DNA of 64,000 nt, from the NCBI RefSeq assembly GCF_000766945.1, contig NZ_KN266207.1:344062-408061 (forward strand), written 5' to 3'. This document shows positions 21,181 to 30,592 of the stretch, in pieces. The translations under genes were made by a program, and so were the position numbers. Under the pieces are notes generated by a model, which searched no databases, had not been told where the DNA came from, and saw only the letters and a list, made by a program, of their open reading frames with translations. Each line of letters begins with the position of its first letter. The stretch's first letter is position 1. This DNA comes from Cellvibrio mixtus subsp. mixtus J3-8 (GTDB lineage: Bacteria > Pseudomonadota > Gammaproteobacteria > Pseudomonadales > Cellvibrionaceae).

Positions 21181-21205
21181 AAAGCCCTCCACGCGAGGGC
21201 TTTTT
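21181..21205 (+). terminator. Terminator of the efflux/reductase operon
   Basis: Stem AAAGCCCTC / GAGGGCTTT with loop CACGC and a T tail, 24 bases after the reductase stop. Confidence 0.92.
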
Positions 21206-21284
21206 ATTATCCATTTTTTACCCAATAGAACTTGTGCCACCAAATCTTTGTCCATAACTTATCGTCAGTTATAGGGAAGATGTT

Positions 21285-22292
21285 ATGAAAACTAAAGTGA
21301 TGGCTTTATTCGTTCGGTGTTCTTCTGTATCGCGCTACCTGTTATTAGGTTCTGCGCTTGCGAGTAGCCAGGCTGTATTTGCCGAGCGTAGTTGGATTTC
21401 GGCAAGTTGGGAAAATGATCTGGTTGCGGGGAAGGATGGCGGAGGTTACACCAACGGAATCTATTTTTCTTTGGGGCAACGCAATGATCCTGGTGAGGAA
21501 ATTACCAAATCGCCGCTATTGACGTTACCCCTGGCGTGGATGGTGGATGACGATCCAACCTATGCCTATAAATTGCATTCACTCGGACAGGCGATGGTAA
21601 CGCCGGAGGATATTACCAAAGAAATTCCTGATCCCGCTGATGCCCCATATGCAGGATTGTTGTATCTGCGTTCAACCTATGTCGTGGTCAAAAACGATTT
21701 TTCAGATCATGTTGCAACATTGGTGGGTATTGTTGGCCCTTCATCCGGTGCAGAGCAAACCCAAAAATTTGTGCATAAAGTAGTAGGTTCTGATCAACCC
21801 AAAGGTTGGGATTATCAACTGGCTGATAAATTTGTCTGGCAAATTCAGCGCACGGCGGTCTGGCGCTTTTCTACTACTGATTCAAGTCCGTTTGATGCGG
21901 TGATATTGGCAGATTTGGCGGGCGGTAATCTGGAATCCCGCGCTGGCGCCGGTTTATTTTTACGGGCAGGAAGTGGTCTCGCGCGCAATTATTCTACGAT
22001 GGGGTTTTTATCCAGCCGTATCAGTACGCCCATTGCTGTATCCGATGGTTGGTATATCTATCTTGGTGGAACCGCCAATTATGTACATAACCAGATTCTC
22101 GTTGACGGTAATGAGTTTGGTGCGAGCGCTTCTGAAGGTTTGGAGAATTATCAGTATTCGTTAATGGGCGGAATCACTTACGCGTGGGAGCGTGCGAGCG
22201 TCTGTTTTTCTTTCCAATCCGATACTGATCCAAGTGAAAGCAGGACCGCGCGGAAAAATTTTGGTGCAATTACATTAGCCTGGCAAATTTAG
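21285..22292 (+). CDS. lpxR: LpxR-like lipid A 3'-O-deacylase (DUF2219)
   Basis: Outer-membrane beta-barrel enzyme that removes the 3'-acyloxyacyl chain of lipid A, softening the innate-immune signal and altering the envelope. A signal peptide of about 33 residues (cut after VFA) is followed by the family's N-terminal SWENDLVAGKDGGGYTNGI, with the Asn-Asp pair of the active site, and by VGPSSGAEQTQKFVHKVVGS with the conserved His and Glu. The C-terminus (ITLAWQI) fits a last barrel strand. Length is 335 residues. It is a single gene between the iron island and thrS. Activity on this organism's own lipid A is an inference. Confidence 0.88.
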   Translation: MKTKVMALFVRCSSVSRYLLLGSALASSQAVFAERSWISASWENDLVAGKDGGGYTNGIYFSLGQRNDPGEEITKSPLLTLPLAWMVDDDPTYAYKLHSLGQAMVTPEDITKEIPDPADAPYAGLLYLRSTYVVVKNDFSDHVATLVGIVGPSSGAEQTQKFVHKVVGSDQPKGWDYQLADKFVWQIQRTAVWRFSTTDSSPFDAVILADLAGGNLESRAGAGLFLRAGSGLARNYSTMGFLSSRISTPIAVSDGWYIYLGGTANYVHNQILVDGNEFGASASEGLENYQYSLMGGITYAWERASVCFSFQSDTDPSESRTARKNFGAITLAWQI

Positions 22293-22313
22293 CGGGATCT
22301 ATTTCCTCCAAAG

Positions 22314-22343
22314 TTGCCTCTTTTCCCCAAGCTCCCCTATACT
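22314..22343 (+). promoter_or_regulatory. Likely thrS promoter
   Basis: TTGCCT, 18 bases, TATACT (-10 at 22338-22343). It would start transcription near 22350 and give a leader of about 105 bases that contains both anticodon-like hairpins. Confidence 0.5.
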
Positions 22344-22361
22344 CGCCAGCCCGTACAATCC

Positions 22362-22383
22362 CCCGCACATTCGTAAGTGCGGG
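22362..22383 (+). promoter_or_regulatory. First tRNA-Thr-like hairpin of the thrS leader (also terminator-like)
   Basis: Stem CCCGCAC / GTGCGGG with loop ATTCGTAA, which contains UUCGUAA: U33, the Thr anticodon CGU and A37 as in a tRNA anticodon loop. An A/T-rich linker (22384-22414) separates it from the second hairpin. The T-rich tail also makes it a fair terminator for lpxR; both roles may hold. It corresponds in position to domain 4 of the E. coli thrS operator. Confidence 0.65.
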
Positions 22384-22414
22384 ATTTTTATTTTTAACAC
22401 CCTGTTTTTATCAC

Positions 22415-22435
22415 GTGACCTTTCGTAGGGGTCAC
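22415..22435 (+). promoter_or_regulatory. Second tRNA-Thr-like hairpin: thrS translational operator
   Basis: GTGACCT (22415-22421) pairs with GGGTCAC (22429-22435, last pair G-U) around a seven-base loop UUCGUAG, with CGU exactly at the anticodon positions. It lies nine bases before the ribosome binding site AAGGA (22445-22449). In E. coli, threonyl-tRNA synthetase binds such a hairpin in its own mRNA and blocks the ribosome; the same feedback is expected here. Confidence 0.75.
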
Positions 22436-22454
22436 CACTGACCAAGGATTTATC

Positions 22455-24380
22455 ATGCCTGTAATTACTCTCCCCGACGGTTCCAAACGTCCGTTCGAAA
22501 ATCCCGTATCTGTTTATGAAGTTGCCGCTTCTATCGGCGCTGGTTTGGCTAAAGCCACACTTGGCGGCCGTGTAAATGGTCAGCGTGTCGATGCACATGA
22601 CTTGATCACTGAAGATGCCGACCTGGTGATTTTTACCCCGAAAGACGAAGACGGTCTGGAAATTATCCGCCATTCGTGCGCGCACTTGCTCGGCCATGCG
22701 ATCAAACAACTGTTTCCTGATGTGAAGATGGCTATCGGCCCAACCATCGACAACGGTTTTTATTACGATATTGACCTGGAGCATAAGCTGACCGACGAGG
22801 ATATCGCCCGTCTGGAAGCGCGCATGCTGGAGTTGGCGAAAACCGAATATGACGTGGTGAAAAAGAAAGTCAGCTGGCAAGAAGCCTATGACGTTTTCAC
22901 CGCGCGCGGCGAGACTTACAAGCTGGAGATTTTGGATCGCGACGTGCCTAAAGATGCAACGCCGGGTCTGTATCACCACGAAGAATACGTTGATATGTGC
23001 CGTGGCCCCCACGTGCCCAACATGCGTTTTTGCCTGAACTTTAAATTGATGCGTACTTCCGGCGCTTACTGGCGCGGTGATTCCAACAACAAAATGTTGC
23101 AGCGCATCTACGGCACTGCGTTTGCGGATGCCAAACAACTGAAAGCCTATTTGAATTTGCTCGAAGAAGCGGCCAAACGCGACCATCGCAAACTGGCGAA
23201 GAAATTTGATCTGTTCCACCTGCAAGATGAAGCACCGGGCATGGTGTTCTGGCATCCGAAAGGCTGGACTTTATGGCAGCAAATCGAGCAGTACATGCGT
23301 GCCAAGCAAAACGAGTGGGGTTATCAGGAAGTAAGAACGCCGCTGATTATGGATCGCACCCTGTGGGAGAAATCCGGTCACTGGGAAAACTATCGCGATA
23401 ACATGTTTACCACCGAATCGGAAAAACGTGATTTTGCGGTTAAACCAATGAACTGCCCGGGCCACATCCAAATCTTCAATCACGGCCTGCGTTCACACAA
23501 AGATTTGCCGCTGCGTTTGGCGGAGTTTGGTTCTTGCCATCGCAACGAAGCCTCAGGTGCGTTGCACGGCATTATGCGCGTGCGCGGTTTTGTGCAGGAT
23601 GATGCCCATATTTTCTGTACCGATGACATGGTGGTGGAGGAGGTATCTTCCTTTAACCAAATGCTCAAATCGGTGTATGACGATTTCGGTTTTACCGATA
23701 TCGCTGTAAAACTTTCCCTGCGCCCTGAAAAATATGCCGGCACCCTGGAAACCTGGAACAAAGCGGAAGAGGGCTTGCGTGCAGCGTTGCGCGCGGCGGG
23801 GCTGGAGTGGGAAGAGCTTCCCGGCGAAGGCGCTTTCTATGGCCCGAAAATTGAATACCAGATCAAGGATGCGCTGGGGCGCTCCTGGCAGTGCGGTACT
23901 ATCCAGTTGGATTATGTATTGCCTGAGCGCCTGGATGCGGAATATGTCGCTGAAGATAATGCGCGTAAGCGTCCGGTTATGTTGCACCGTGCCATCCTTG
24001 GTTCGTTCGAGCGTTTCCTCGGAATCCTGATTGAACACTATGAGGGTTCGTTCCCGGTGTGGTTGGCGCCGGCCCAGGTTGCGGTGATGAATATCACTGA
24101 TAACCAGGCGGAATACGTAAAATTGGTGGAAAAAACCCTGCGCGATAAGGGCATTCGTGTCATTCCGGACTTGAGAAACGAGAAGATCGGCTTTAAAATC
24201 CGCGAGCACACAATTCAGCGGGTACCCTACCTGCTCGTCGTTGGCGATAAAGAGGTTGAAAATCAATCACTTGCGGTTCGCACAAGGGACGGACAAGATT
24301 TGGGTGTAATGACTCTGGAAGCTTTCATCGAGCACTTGACCGCCGATATAGCGCGTCGAGGCAGAAATATTTCTGCTTAA
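22455..24380 (+). CDS. thrS: Threonyl-tRNA synthetase
   Basis: Class II synthetase that charges tRNA-Thr and edits Ser-tRNA-Thr. The 641 residues match E. coli length. Domains in order are the N-terminal TGS domain (1-62), the editing domain with [10 protein letters not shown] (73-82), the catalytic core with PMNCPGH (zinc Cys), motif 2 [17 protein letters not shown] and motif 3 [22 protein letters not shown], and the C-terminal anticodon-binding domain. It is first in the thrS-infC-rpmI-rplT cluster and is preceded by two hairpins that copy the tRNA-Thr anticodon arm, so it is very likely autoregulated at translation. Confidence 0.99.
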   Translation: MPVITLPDGSKRPFENPVSVYEVAASIGAGLAKATLGGRVNGQRVDAHDLITEDADLVIFTPKDEDGLEIIRHSCAHLLGHAIKQLFPDVKMAIGPTIDNGFYYDIDLEHKLTDEDIARLEARMLELAKTEYDVVKKKVSWQEAYDVFTARGETYKLEILDRDVPKDATPGLYHHEEYVDMCRGPHVPNMRFCLNFKLMRTSGAYWRGDSNNKMLQRIYGTAFADAKQLKAYLNLLEEAAKRDHRKLAKKFDLFHLQDEAPGMVFWHPKGWTLWQQIEQYMRAKQNEWGYQEVRTPLIMDRTLWEKSGHWENYRDNMFTTESEKRDFAVKPMNCPGHIQIFNHGLRSHKDLPLRLAEFGSCHRNEASGALHGIMRVRGFVQDDAHIFCTDDMVVEEVSSFNQMLKSVYDDFGFTDIAVKLSLRPEKYAGTLETWNKAEEGLRAALRAAGLEWEELPGEGAFYGPKIEYQIKDALGRSWQCGTIQLDYVLPERLDAEYVAEDNARKRPVMLHRAILGSFERFLGILIEHYEGSFPVWLAPAQVAVMNITDNQAEYVKLVEKTLRDKGIRVIPDLRNEKIGFKIREHTIQRVPYLLVVGDKEVENQSLAVRTRDGQDLGVMTLEAFIEHLTADIARRGRNISA

Positions 24381-24454
24381 AAACAGGTTTTGGGACCTGG
24401 ACGTGCAAAAAAGTGAGAAAGATTCGTTCCTATTAATTATTTGGAGATACAACT

Positions 24455-25003
24455 ATCAAACGAGATAACGCTCCCGCGGCCAAAGGCAATTCTAAAAAAG
24501 CGCGGATCAACGATCAGATCGAAGCCAAACAGGTTCGTTTAATTAATGCAGATGGTGAACAGGTTGGTATTGTTCCCCTGAGTGAAGCACTTGCCCAGGC
24601 TCAGGCTGCGACCCTGGATTTGGTGGAGATCGTTGCTGATAGCGATCCAATAGTCTGCAAGATTATGGATTACGGCAAGCATCTGTTTGAGATCAAGAAG
24701 ACCAAAGCGGCTGCCAAGAAGAAGCAAAAGCAGCAGCAAATCAAAGAAATGAAATTTCGCCCAGGGACGGAGGAAGCAGATTATCAGGTGAAATTGAAAG
24801 CCTTGATCCGCTTCCTGGAGCATGGGGACAAGGCCAAGGTAACGTTAAAGTTCCGTGGCCGCGAGCTTGCCCATCAAGAGTTGGGGATGGAAATGATGCA
24901 ACGCATCGAGAAAGACCTGGCTGAGATGGGCGCCGTAGAGCAGGCTGCCAAAATGGAAGGTAAGCAGCTCACCATGGTGCTCGCTCCCAAAAAGAGAAAA
25001 TAG
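24455..25003 (+). CDS. infC: Translation initiation factor IF-3, with an AUC start codon
   Basis: Binds the 30S subunit, keeps it apart from 50S and proofreads start-codon pairing. The reading frame is open from 24437 and has no ATG, GTG or TTG until 24620, which would delete the N-domain. The family N-terminus ([14 protein letters not shown]) begins upstream, so translation must start near ATC 24455, eight bases after GGAG (24443-24446). This gives 182 residues with a full N-domain and C-domain ([36 protein letters not shown]). E. coli infC uses AUU, and IF3 represses its own non-canonical start; an AUC start would serve the same autoregulation. Confidence 0.93.
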   Translation: MKRDNAPAAKGNSKKARINDQIEAKQVRLINADGEQVGIVPLSEALAQAQAATLDLVEIVADSDPIVCKIMDYGKHLFEIKKTKAAAKKKQKQQQIKEMKFRPGTEEADYQVKLKALIRFLEHGDKAKVTLKFRGRELAHQELGMEMMQRIEKDLAEMGAVEQAAKMEGKQLTMVLAPKKRK

Positions 25004-25064
25004 TCGGGCTTTTAGCTGCCTTGATTATTTATATTATTTACCTAGATGTGTGGAGTTTTATCAC

Positions 25065-25262
25065 ATGGCAACCAAAGCTAAAGTACACAGTGGCGCGTCA
25101 AAGCGCTTCAAAAAGACTGGCGCGGGCTTCAAGTTCAAGCACGCTAACAAGAGCCACATCCTGACCAAAATGACGACCAAGCGTAAGCGCCAACTGCGCG
25201 GCACCAGCATCGTTGATGCAGCCGATGTACCACGCGTAAAACGTTTGTTCCGTGCTATCTAA
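25065..25262 (+). CDS. rpmI: Ribosomal protein bL35
   Basis: A 65-residue basic protein of the 50S subunit, starting [19 protein letters not shown] and containing [17 protein letters not shown]. The ATG at 25065 has TGGAG nine bases upstream; an in-frame ATG at 25050 would add five unrelated residues. It lies between infC and rplT in the usual operon, which L20 represses in E. coli. Confidence 0.98.
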   Translation: MATKAKVHSGASKRFKKTGAGFKFKHANKSHILTKMTTKRKRQLRGTSIVDAADVPRVKRLFRAI

Positions 25263-25297
25263 TAGCGCTTTTTGAGAATTTTGTAGAGGATTGAATT

Positions 25298-25657
25298 ATG
25301 GCCCGTGTTAAGCGTGGTGTAGAGGCGCGTCGTCGTCACAAGAAAGTTTTAAAAGCTGCTAAAGGTTACTACGGTGCACGTTCGCGTACATTCCGTGTTG
25401 CCAAGCAAGCGGTTATCAAAGCCGGTCAATATGCTTACCGCGATCGTCGCGTTAAAAAGCGTAATTTCCGCGCTCTGTGGATCACTCGTATCAATGCCCA
25501 ATCGCGCGCTGAAGGTTTGACCTACAGCCAATTGATTGCCGGCTTGAAAAAGGCGAGCATCGTTCTTGATCGTCGTGTACTGGCCGATTTGGCGGTATAT
25601 GACAAAGCAGCTTTTGCTGCTGTTGTTGCGAAGGCTAAATCAGCTCTGGCTGCTTAA
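25298..25657 (+). CDS. rplT: Ribosomal protein bL20
   Basis: A 119-residue 23S rRNA-binding protein needed early in 50S assembly. It has the long basic N-terminal helix ([20 protein letters not shown]) and the globular C-domain ([20 protein letters not shown]). It acts as autorepressor of rpmI-rplT in related bacteria. It starts 35 bases after rpmI, with GAGGA upstream. Confidence 0.98.
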   Translation: MARVKRGVEARRRHKKVLKAAKGYYGARSRTFRVAKQAVIKAGQYAYRDRRVKKRNFRALWITRINAQSRAEGLTYSQLIAGLKKASIVLDRRVLADLAVYDKAAFAAVVAKAKSALAA

Positions 25658-25671
25658 TCGTCCAACAACGG

Positions 25672-25690
25672 AAAACCCGCAAGGGTTTTT
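25672..25690 (+). terminator. First terminator after rplT
   Basis: Stem AAAACCC / GGGTTTT with loop GCAA and a short T tail. Confidence 0.7.
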
Positions 25691-25702
25691 GTGAACGCGA
25701 TG

Positions 25703-25736
25703 AAAAGGGGAGGAGCTTTGGTTCCTCCCCTTTTTT
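25703..25736 (+). terminator. Second, stronger terminator after rplT
   Basis: GGGGAGGA / TCCTCCCC stem flanked by four A and six T, loop of eight bases. Two tandem terminators here isolate the ribosomal genes from the next gene and from pheS. Confidence 0.9.
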
Positions 25737-25761
25737 ATATATGTGAAAAAATGGAATGGCT

Positions 25762-26109
25762 ATGAAGATCTGGAAAGCGCTTGCAACAATATTTTTTTTG
25801 TCATCTATAAGCGTCAATGCAGCGACAATTAGTGCCGGTCAATGGACAACGCCAGCAAAGATTGTTTCGATAGCATTATATGATGGTGCGTCTTATCGCA
25901 TAGTGACTGACACACAAGACAATACCTCTGCAGTATGCTCAAGTTCGAATGGTGCATATTGGTGGTTTGTATCTGAGGCAGGGTCAAAGGAAATCCTTTC
26001 CATTGTTATGATGGCTTATTCGGCCGGGAAAAAAATTTCAATCGCTTACACAGATGAGTGTAATAACTCGGCAAAAAGAATCCGTCATATCGTTGTTTCA
26101 GATAACTAA
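25762..26109 (+). CDS. Small secreted protein of unknown function inserted before pheS
   Basis: About 115 residues: a signal peptide (MKIWKALATIFFLSSISVNA, cut before ATIS) and a mature part of about 95 residues with two Cys (AVCSSS and TDECNN) that could form a disulfide, plus strands ending RIRHIVVSDN. The compact beta-rich look recalls small binding or B-subunit-like domains, but I cannot name a family. ATG 25756 is an alternative start. It interrupts the usual rplT-pheS spacing and is separated from rplT by two terminators. Confidence 0.6.
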   Translation: MKIWKALATIFFLSSISVNAATISAGQWTTPAKIVSIALYDGASYRIVTDTQDNTSAVCSSSNGAYWWFVSEAGSKEILSIVMMAYSAGKKISIAYTDECNNSAKRIRHIVVSDN

Positions 26110-27153
<1,044 letters not shown>

Positions 27154-27160
27154 CTTATGC

Positions 27161-27263
27161 AGGTTGGGCTGGGCCGCATAGGCAGTCATGCCCAACATGA
27201 CCATTCTGCCGATTATGAGTGTGGTAAAAACAACGTTTATTGTTGGGCATGACTGCCCAACCT
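27161..27263. repeat. REP/MITE-like inverted-repeat element between pheS and pheT
   Basis: GGCAGTCATGCCCAACA (27181-27197) is exactly inverted at 27241-27257, and the outer AGGTTGG (27161-27167) pairs with CCAACCT (27257-27263). The left arm carries a short extra segment and the loop is 43 bases of AT-rich DNA. No open reading frame or transposase is inside. The right arm ends just before the GGA that probably serves pheT, so the element may affect pheT expression. Confidence 0.85.
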
Positions 27264-27279
27264 ACGGAACGAATGAATT

Positions 27280-29649
27280 ATGAAAATCAGTGAAGCCTGG
27301 TTGCGTGAATGGGTAAATCCGGAAATTGGCACCGATGAGTTGGTTGCACAATTGACGATGGCCGGTTTGGAAGTTGATGCTGTTGAGTCGGTTGCGGGCG
27401 ACTTCAGCGGTGTAATCGTTGGTGAAATAGTTGGTTGCGAGCAGCACCCCGATGCTGACAAATTGCGTGTGTGCCAGGTTGCTGGCCTTGGGGAGCTCTC
27501 GCAAGTGGTTTGCGGTGCACCCAACGCGCGCGTCGGTATTAAAATCCCGTTTGCGACTATCGGTGCGAAATTACCCGAGTTTGAGATCAAGAAAGCAAAA
27601 CTGCGCGGTGTTGAATCGTTTGGCATGTTGTGCGGACAAACAGAATTAAAAGCGGGCGACGATGATTCAGGTGTGTGGGAGTTACCAGCGGATGCTCCGG
27701 TAGGTGCTGATCTGCGCGAGTACCTCAACTTGAATGACAAGCTTATCGAAGTGGATTTAACACCCAATCGCAGCGACTGTTTAAGTGTGAAGGGAATTGC
27801 GCGCGAAGTCGGCGTATTGAATCGCGCTCCGGTAACCGCCCCGGTGATTCAATCTGTGCTGGCAACTATTAACGATACATTCCCGGTGCATCTGGACGCT
27901 GGTTCTGCCTGTAGTCGTTATGCAGGGCGTGTGATTCGCAATATCGATATCACTCGTCCAAGCCCGGCATGGTTGCAAGACAAGCTGGTTCGTTCCGGTT
28001 TGCGTAGCATTGATGCCGTAGTTGATGTGACTAATTATGTGTTGATCGAATTGGGTCAACCAATGCATGCATTTGATTTATCCACATTGAGTAATGCAAT
28101 TCATGTGCGTCTGGCGCGCCAGGGTGAGTTGGTGGTATTGCTTGATGGTCAGGAAGTAAAACTCAATGCCGACACGTTAGTCATCGCGGATGAAAAAGAA
28201 GCCTTGGCAATTGCCGGTGTGATGGGCGGTAAAGCCAGCGCCGTTTCTGAAAGTACCCGCGATATTTTCCTCGAAAGCGCCTTTTTCAATCCGTTGGCGA
28301 TTGCAGGGCGAGCACGTTCTTATGGTCTTCACACAGATTCTTCCCATCGTTTTGAGCGCGGTGTTGATTACAGTCTGCAAGTTGAAGCGATTGAGCGTGC
28401 AACACAATTATTATTGGATATTGTTGGTGGTGAAGCCGGTCCATTAGTTCATGTCAGTAATGAGCACTTGCCAAAAGAACGTGAAGTCACATTACGCAAG
28501 GCGCGTATTGTGAATGGTTTGAGTTTGGAAATGGCTGACGACGAAGTAGTTGATATCCTGTCGCGCCTTGGGCTGAAGCTGGTCTCCCAATCGGTCGCAG
28601 GTTGGACTTTCGCCGTTCCGAGCTACAGATTCGATATTTCCATTGAAGCTGATTTGTTGGAAGAACTTGCACGTGTGTATGGCTACAACCGTTTGCCAAC
28701 GCGTAGCCTTGCAGCTCCATTGGATATTGAACCGCACCCGGAAGCGAAAATGGGGTTGCCGGCGCTGCGCAAGCAATTGCTCGCGCGTGGTTATCAGGAG
28801 GCGATTACCTACAGTTTTATCGAACCAAAATTGTCCGCTTTGTTTGATCCCGAAGTTAATCCGGTAATTCTGCGTAATCCAATCAGTGCCGATATGGCCG
28901 CAATGCGCACCAGCTTGATCCCCGGTTTGGTTAGTGTTCTGCGCAACAACCTGAATCGTCAACAAAACCGTGTGCGTTTGTTCGAGTCGGGATTGCGTTT
29001 TGTTCCATCTGCCGACGGCCTCAAGCAGGAGCCGATGCTGGCAGGTTTGATCTATGGTAGCCGTGCGCCGGAATCCTGGGCGAATGTTGCCGAGGTTGTG
29101 GATTTCTTTGATCTTAAAGGGGATCTGGAATCGCTGCTGGCATTAACCGGTGATGAGTCTGCATTTACGATTAAAGTTGGTACTCACCCTGCGCTTCATC
29201 CTGGCCAAACAGCGGATATTTATCGCGACAACGATTGGCAGGGCGTAATTGGCGCCTTGCATCCAAGCCTGCAACAGCAGTTGGATATACCGCAAACCGC
29301 CTATGTGTTTGAGGTTCGCTTGTCTGCGTTATTGAATGCGCGTATTCCGGCGTTTAGTTCATTATCCAGATTTCCCGAGGTTCGCCGTGATCTTGCACTC
29401 CTCGTAGACCGCAATCTGGCTGCTGACAAACTCTTGACGGCGATAAGAAGCCAAGCTGGGGAACATCTCACAGACTTAAAGGTCTTTGACGTTTATATGG
29501 GCAAAGGCATTGATCCACATAGAAAAAGTGTTGCAATGGGGTTGACCTTTCAGCATCCTTCACGCACTCTTAATGAAGATGAGATCAACGCCTCCATAGA
29601 CTCGATTGTTCAGTATCTGGGGGTGCATTTTTCCGCCACCCTCAGATAG
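27280..29649 (+). CDS. pheT: Phenylalanyl-tRNA synthetase beta subunit
   Basis: The 789 residues match the family. An N-terminal OB-fold tRNA-binding domain (about 40-150; VGEIVGCEQHPDADKLRVCQV) is followed by the B3/B4 editing domain that clears Tyr-tRNA-Phe (PNRSDCLSVKGIAREVG, VVDVTNYVLIELGQPMHAFD), the B5 domain, a class II-like fold and the C-terminal ferredoxin-like anticodon-binding domain (FSSLSRFPEVRRDLALLVD). The start ATG has only a distant GGA (11 bases) left by the upstream inverted repeat. ihfA follows after 12 bases. Confidence 0.98.
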   Translation: MKISEAWLREWVNPEIGTDELVAQLTMAGLEVDAVESVAGDFSGVIVGEIVGCEQHPDADKLRVCQVAGLGELSQVVCGAPNARVGIKIPFATIGAKLPEFEIKKAKLRGVESFGMLCGQTELKAGDDDSGVWELPADAPVGADLREYLNLNDKLIEVDLTPNRSDCLSVKGIAREVGVLNRAPVTAPVIQSVLATINDTFPVHLDAGSACSRYAGRVIRNIDITRPSPAWLQDKLVRSGLRSIDAVVDVTNYVLIELGQPMHAFDLSTLSNAIHVRLARQGELVVLLDGQEVKLNADTLVIADEKEALAIAGVMGGKASAVSESTRDIFLESAFFNPLAIAGRARSYGLHTDSSHRFERGVDYSLQVEAIERATQLLLDIVGGEAGPLVHVSNEHLPKEREVTLRKARIVNGLSLEMADDEVVDILSRLGLKLVSQSVAGWTFAVPSYRFDISIEADLLEELARVYGYNRLPTRSLAAPLDIEPHPEAKMGLPALRKQLLARGYQEAITYSFIEPKLSALFDPEVNPVILRNPISADMAAMRTSLIPGLVSVLRNNLNRQQNRVRLFESGLRFVPSADGLKQEPMLAGLIYGSRAPESWANVAEVVDFFDLKGDLESLLALTGDESAFTIKVGTHPALHPGQTADIYRDNDWQGVIGALHPSLQQQLDIPQTAYVFEVRLSALLNARIPAFSSLSRFPEVRRDLALLVDRNLAADKLLTAIRSQAGEHLTDLKVFDVYMGKGIDPHRKSVAMGLTFQHPSRTLNEDEINASIDSIVQYLGVHFSATLR

Positions 29650-29661
29650 GGAATAATAATT

Positions 29662-29970
29662 ATGTCGGACGGTGCTCTGACCAAAGCAGACTTGGCCGAG
29701 AAACTTTATGAGGATCTTGGCCTCAATAAACGTGAAGCGAAAGAGTTGGTGGAGCTCTTCTTTGAAGAGATTCGCCATGCTTTGGAAAATAACGAACAGG
29801 TCAAATTGTCTGGTTTTGGTAACTTTGAGTTACGTGATAAAAGCCAGCGCCCCGGGCGAAATCCCAAGACAGGCGAGGAGATTCCTATCAGCGCCCGTCG
29901 CGTGGTTACTTTTCGCCCAGGACAAAAACTTAAGGCACGAGTAGAAGCTTATGTTGGAACCGAGTCATAA
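29662..29970 (+). CDS. ihfA: Integration host factor alpha subunit
   Basis: DNA-bending protein that pairs with IHF-beta. The 102 residues show the HU/IHF fold: [30 protein letters not shown] helices, [14 protein letters not shown] and the arm [25 protein letters not shown] with the intercalating Pro. It lies just behind pheT, as in E. coli. Its 3' end overlaps the next gene by 20 bases. Confidence 0.98.
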   Translation: MSDGALTKADLAEKLYEDLGLNKREAKELVELFFEEIRHALENNEQVKLSGFGNFELRDKSQRPGRNPKTGEEIPISARRVVTFRPGQKLKARVEAYVGTES

Positions 29971-30310
29971 CGACGAACTTCCCGTAATACCCGGAAAACG
30001 CTATTTCACCATTGGTGAGGTCAGCGAGTTATGCGCTGTTAAGCCTCACGTGCTGCGTTATTGGGAACAGGAGTTTCCCCAATTAAATCCGGTGAAGCGC
30101 CGTGGCAACCGTCGCTATTACCAACGCCAGGATGTTTTGACTATCCGCCAAATCCGCAGTCTGTTGTACGATCAAGGATTCACTATTGGCGGTGCGCGTT
30201 TGCAGATGACAAATGAAACCGGTCAGTCCGAATCAGGTCAGCTGAATCAGTTGGTGGTGCGGATGATTGATGATCTTGAACATTTGTTGGATCTTCTTAA
30301 AATCAAGTAA
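29951..30310 (+). CDS. MerR-family transcriptional regulator downstream of ihfA
   Basis: A 119-residue protein with an N-terminal winged helix ([29 protein letters not shown], then [34 protein letters not shown]) and a short C-terminal helix for dimerisation. No Cys metal site is visible, so it is not a classic metal sensor. This MerR gene behind ihfA is a conserved neighbour in many gammaproteobacteria; its targets are unknown to me. It starts inside ihfA (20-base overlap), so translational coupling is likely. Confidence 0.92.
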   Translation: MLEPSHNDELPVIPGKRYFTIGEVSELCAVKPHVLRYWEQEFPQLNPVKRRGNRRYYQRQDVLTIRQIRSLLYDQGFTIGGARLQMTNETGQSESGQLNQLVVRMIDDLEHLLDLLKIK

Positions 30311-30386
30311 AGCAACGGACGATTGATGTGAAATTATTCGTCTCGACTACCACTTGATCACCGCGAATTAAATCTGAATTCTCTGA

Positions 30387-30414
30387 TTGCATTAGTAATA
30401 AATTAAGGTATTAT
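30387..30414 (+). promoter_or_regulatory. Promoter of tRNA-Pro
   Basis: TTGCAT, 16 bases, TATTAT, followed by a GC-rich discriminator (GCCGAGCC), the kind seen in stringently controlled stable-RNA promoters. The expected start is near 30421, 40 bases before the tRNA. Confidence 0.65.
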
Positions 30415-30462
30415 GCCGAGCCTTCGCGATGCTGAACTGATTCAGTATCCGGTAGAAAAAAT

Positions 30463-30539
30463 CGGAGCGTAGCGCAGCCAGGTAGCGCACTATACTGGGG
30501 GTGTAGGGGTCGTGGGTTCAAATCCCGCCGTTCCGACCA
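30463..30539 (+). tRNA. tRNA-Pro (anticodon GGG)
   Basis: Full 77-base cloverleaf: acceptor CGGAGCG/CGTTCCG, D arm GCGC/GCGC, anticodon stem CTATA/TGTAG with loop CTGGGGG (anticodon GGG), variable GGGTC, T arm GTGGG/CCCGC with TTCAAAT, and an encoded CCA end. It is a single gene with its own promoter and terminator. It reads CCC and CCU codons. Confidence 0.97.
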
Positions 30540-30561
30540 TTTTTTCAGCAAGACTTTTAAT

Positions 30562-30592
30562 AAAAAAGCCCGCATTAAATGCGGGCTTTTTT
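30562..30592 (+). terminator. Terminator of tRNA-Pro
   Basis: Stem of GCCCGCAT / ATGCGGGC extended by six A-T pairs, loop TAA, T tail. Confidence 0.93.

Noticed and set aside
24620-25003. infC starting at the first ATG (127 residues)
   Set aside because: It would delete the IF3 N-domain, whose conserved sequence is encoded in frame just upstream.
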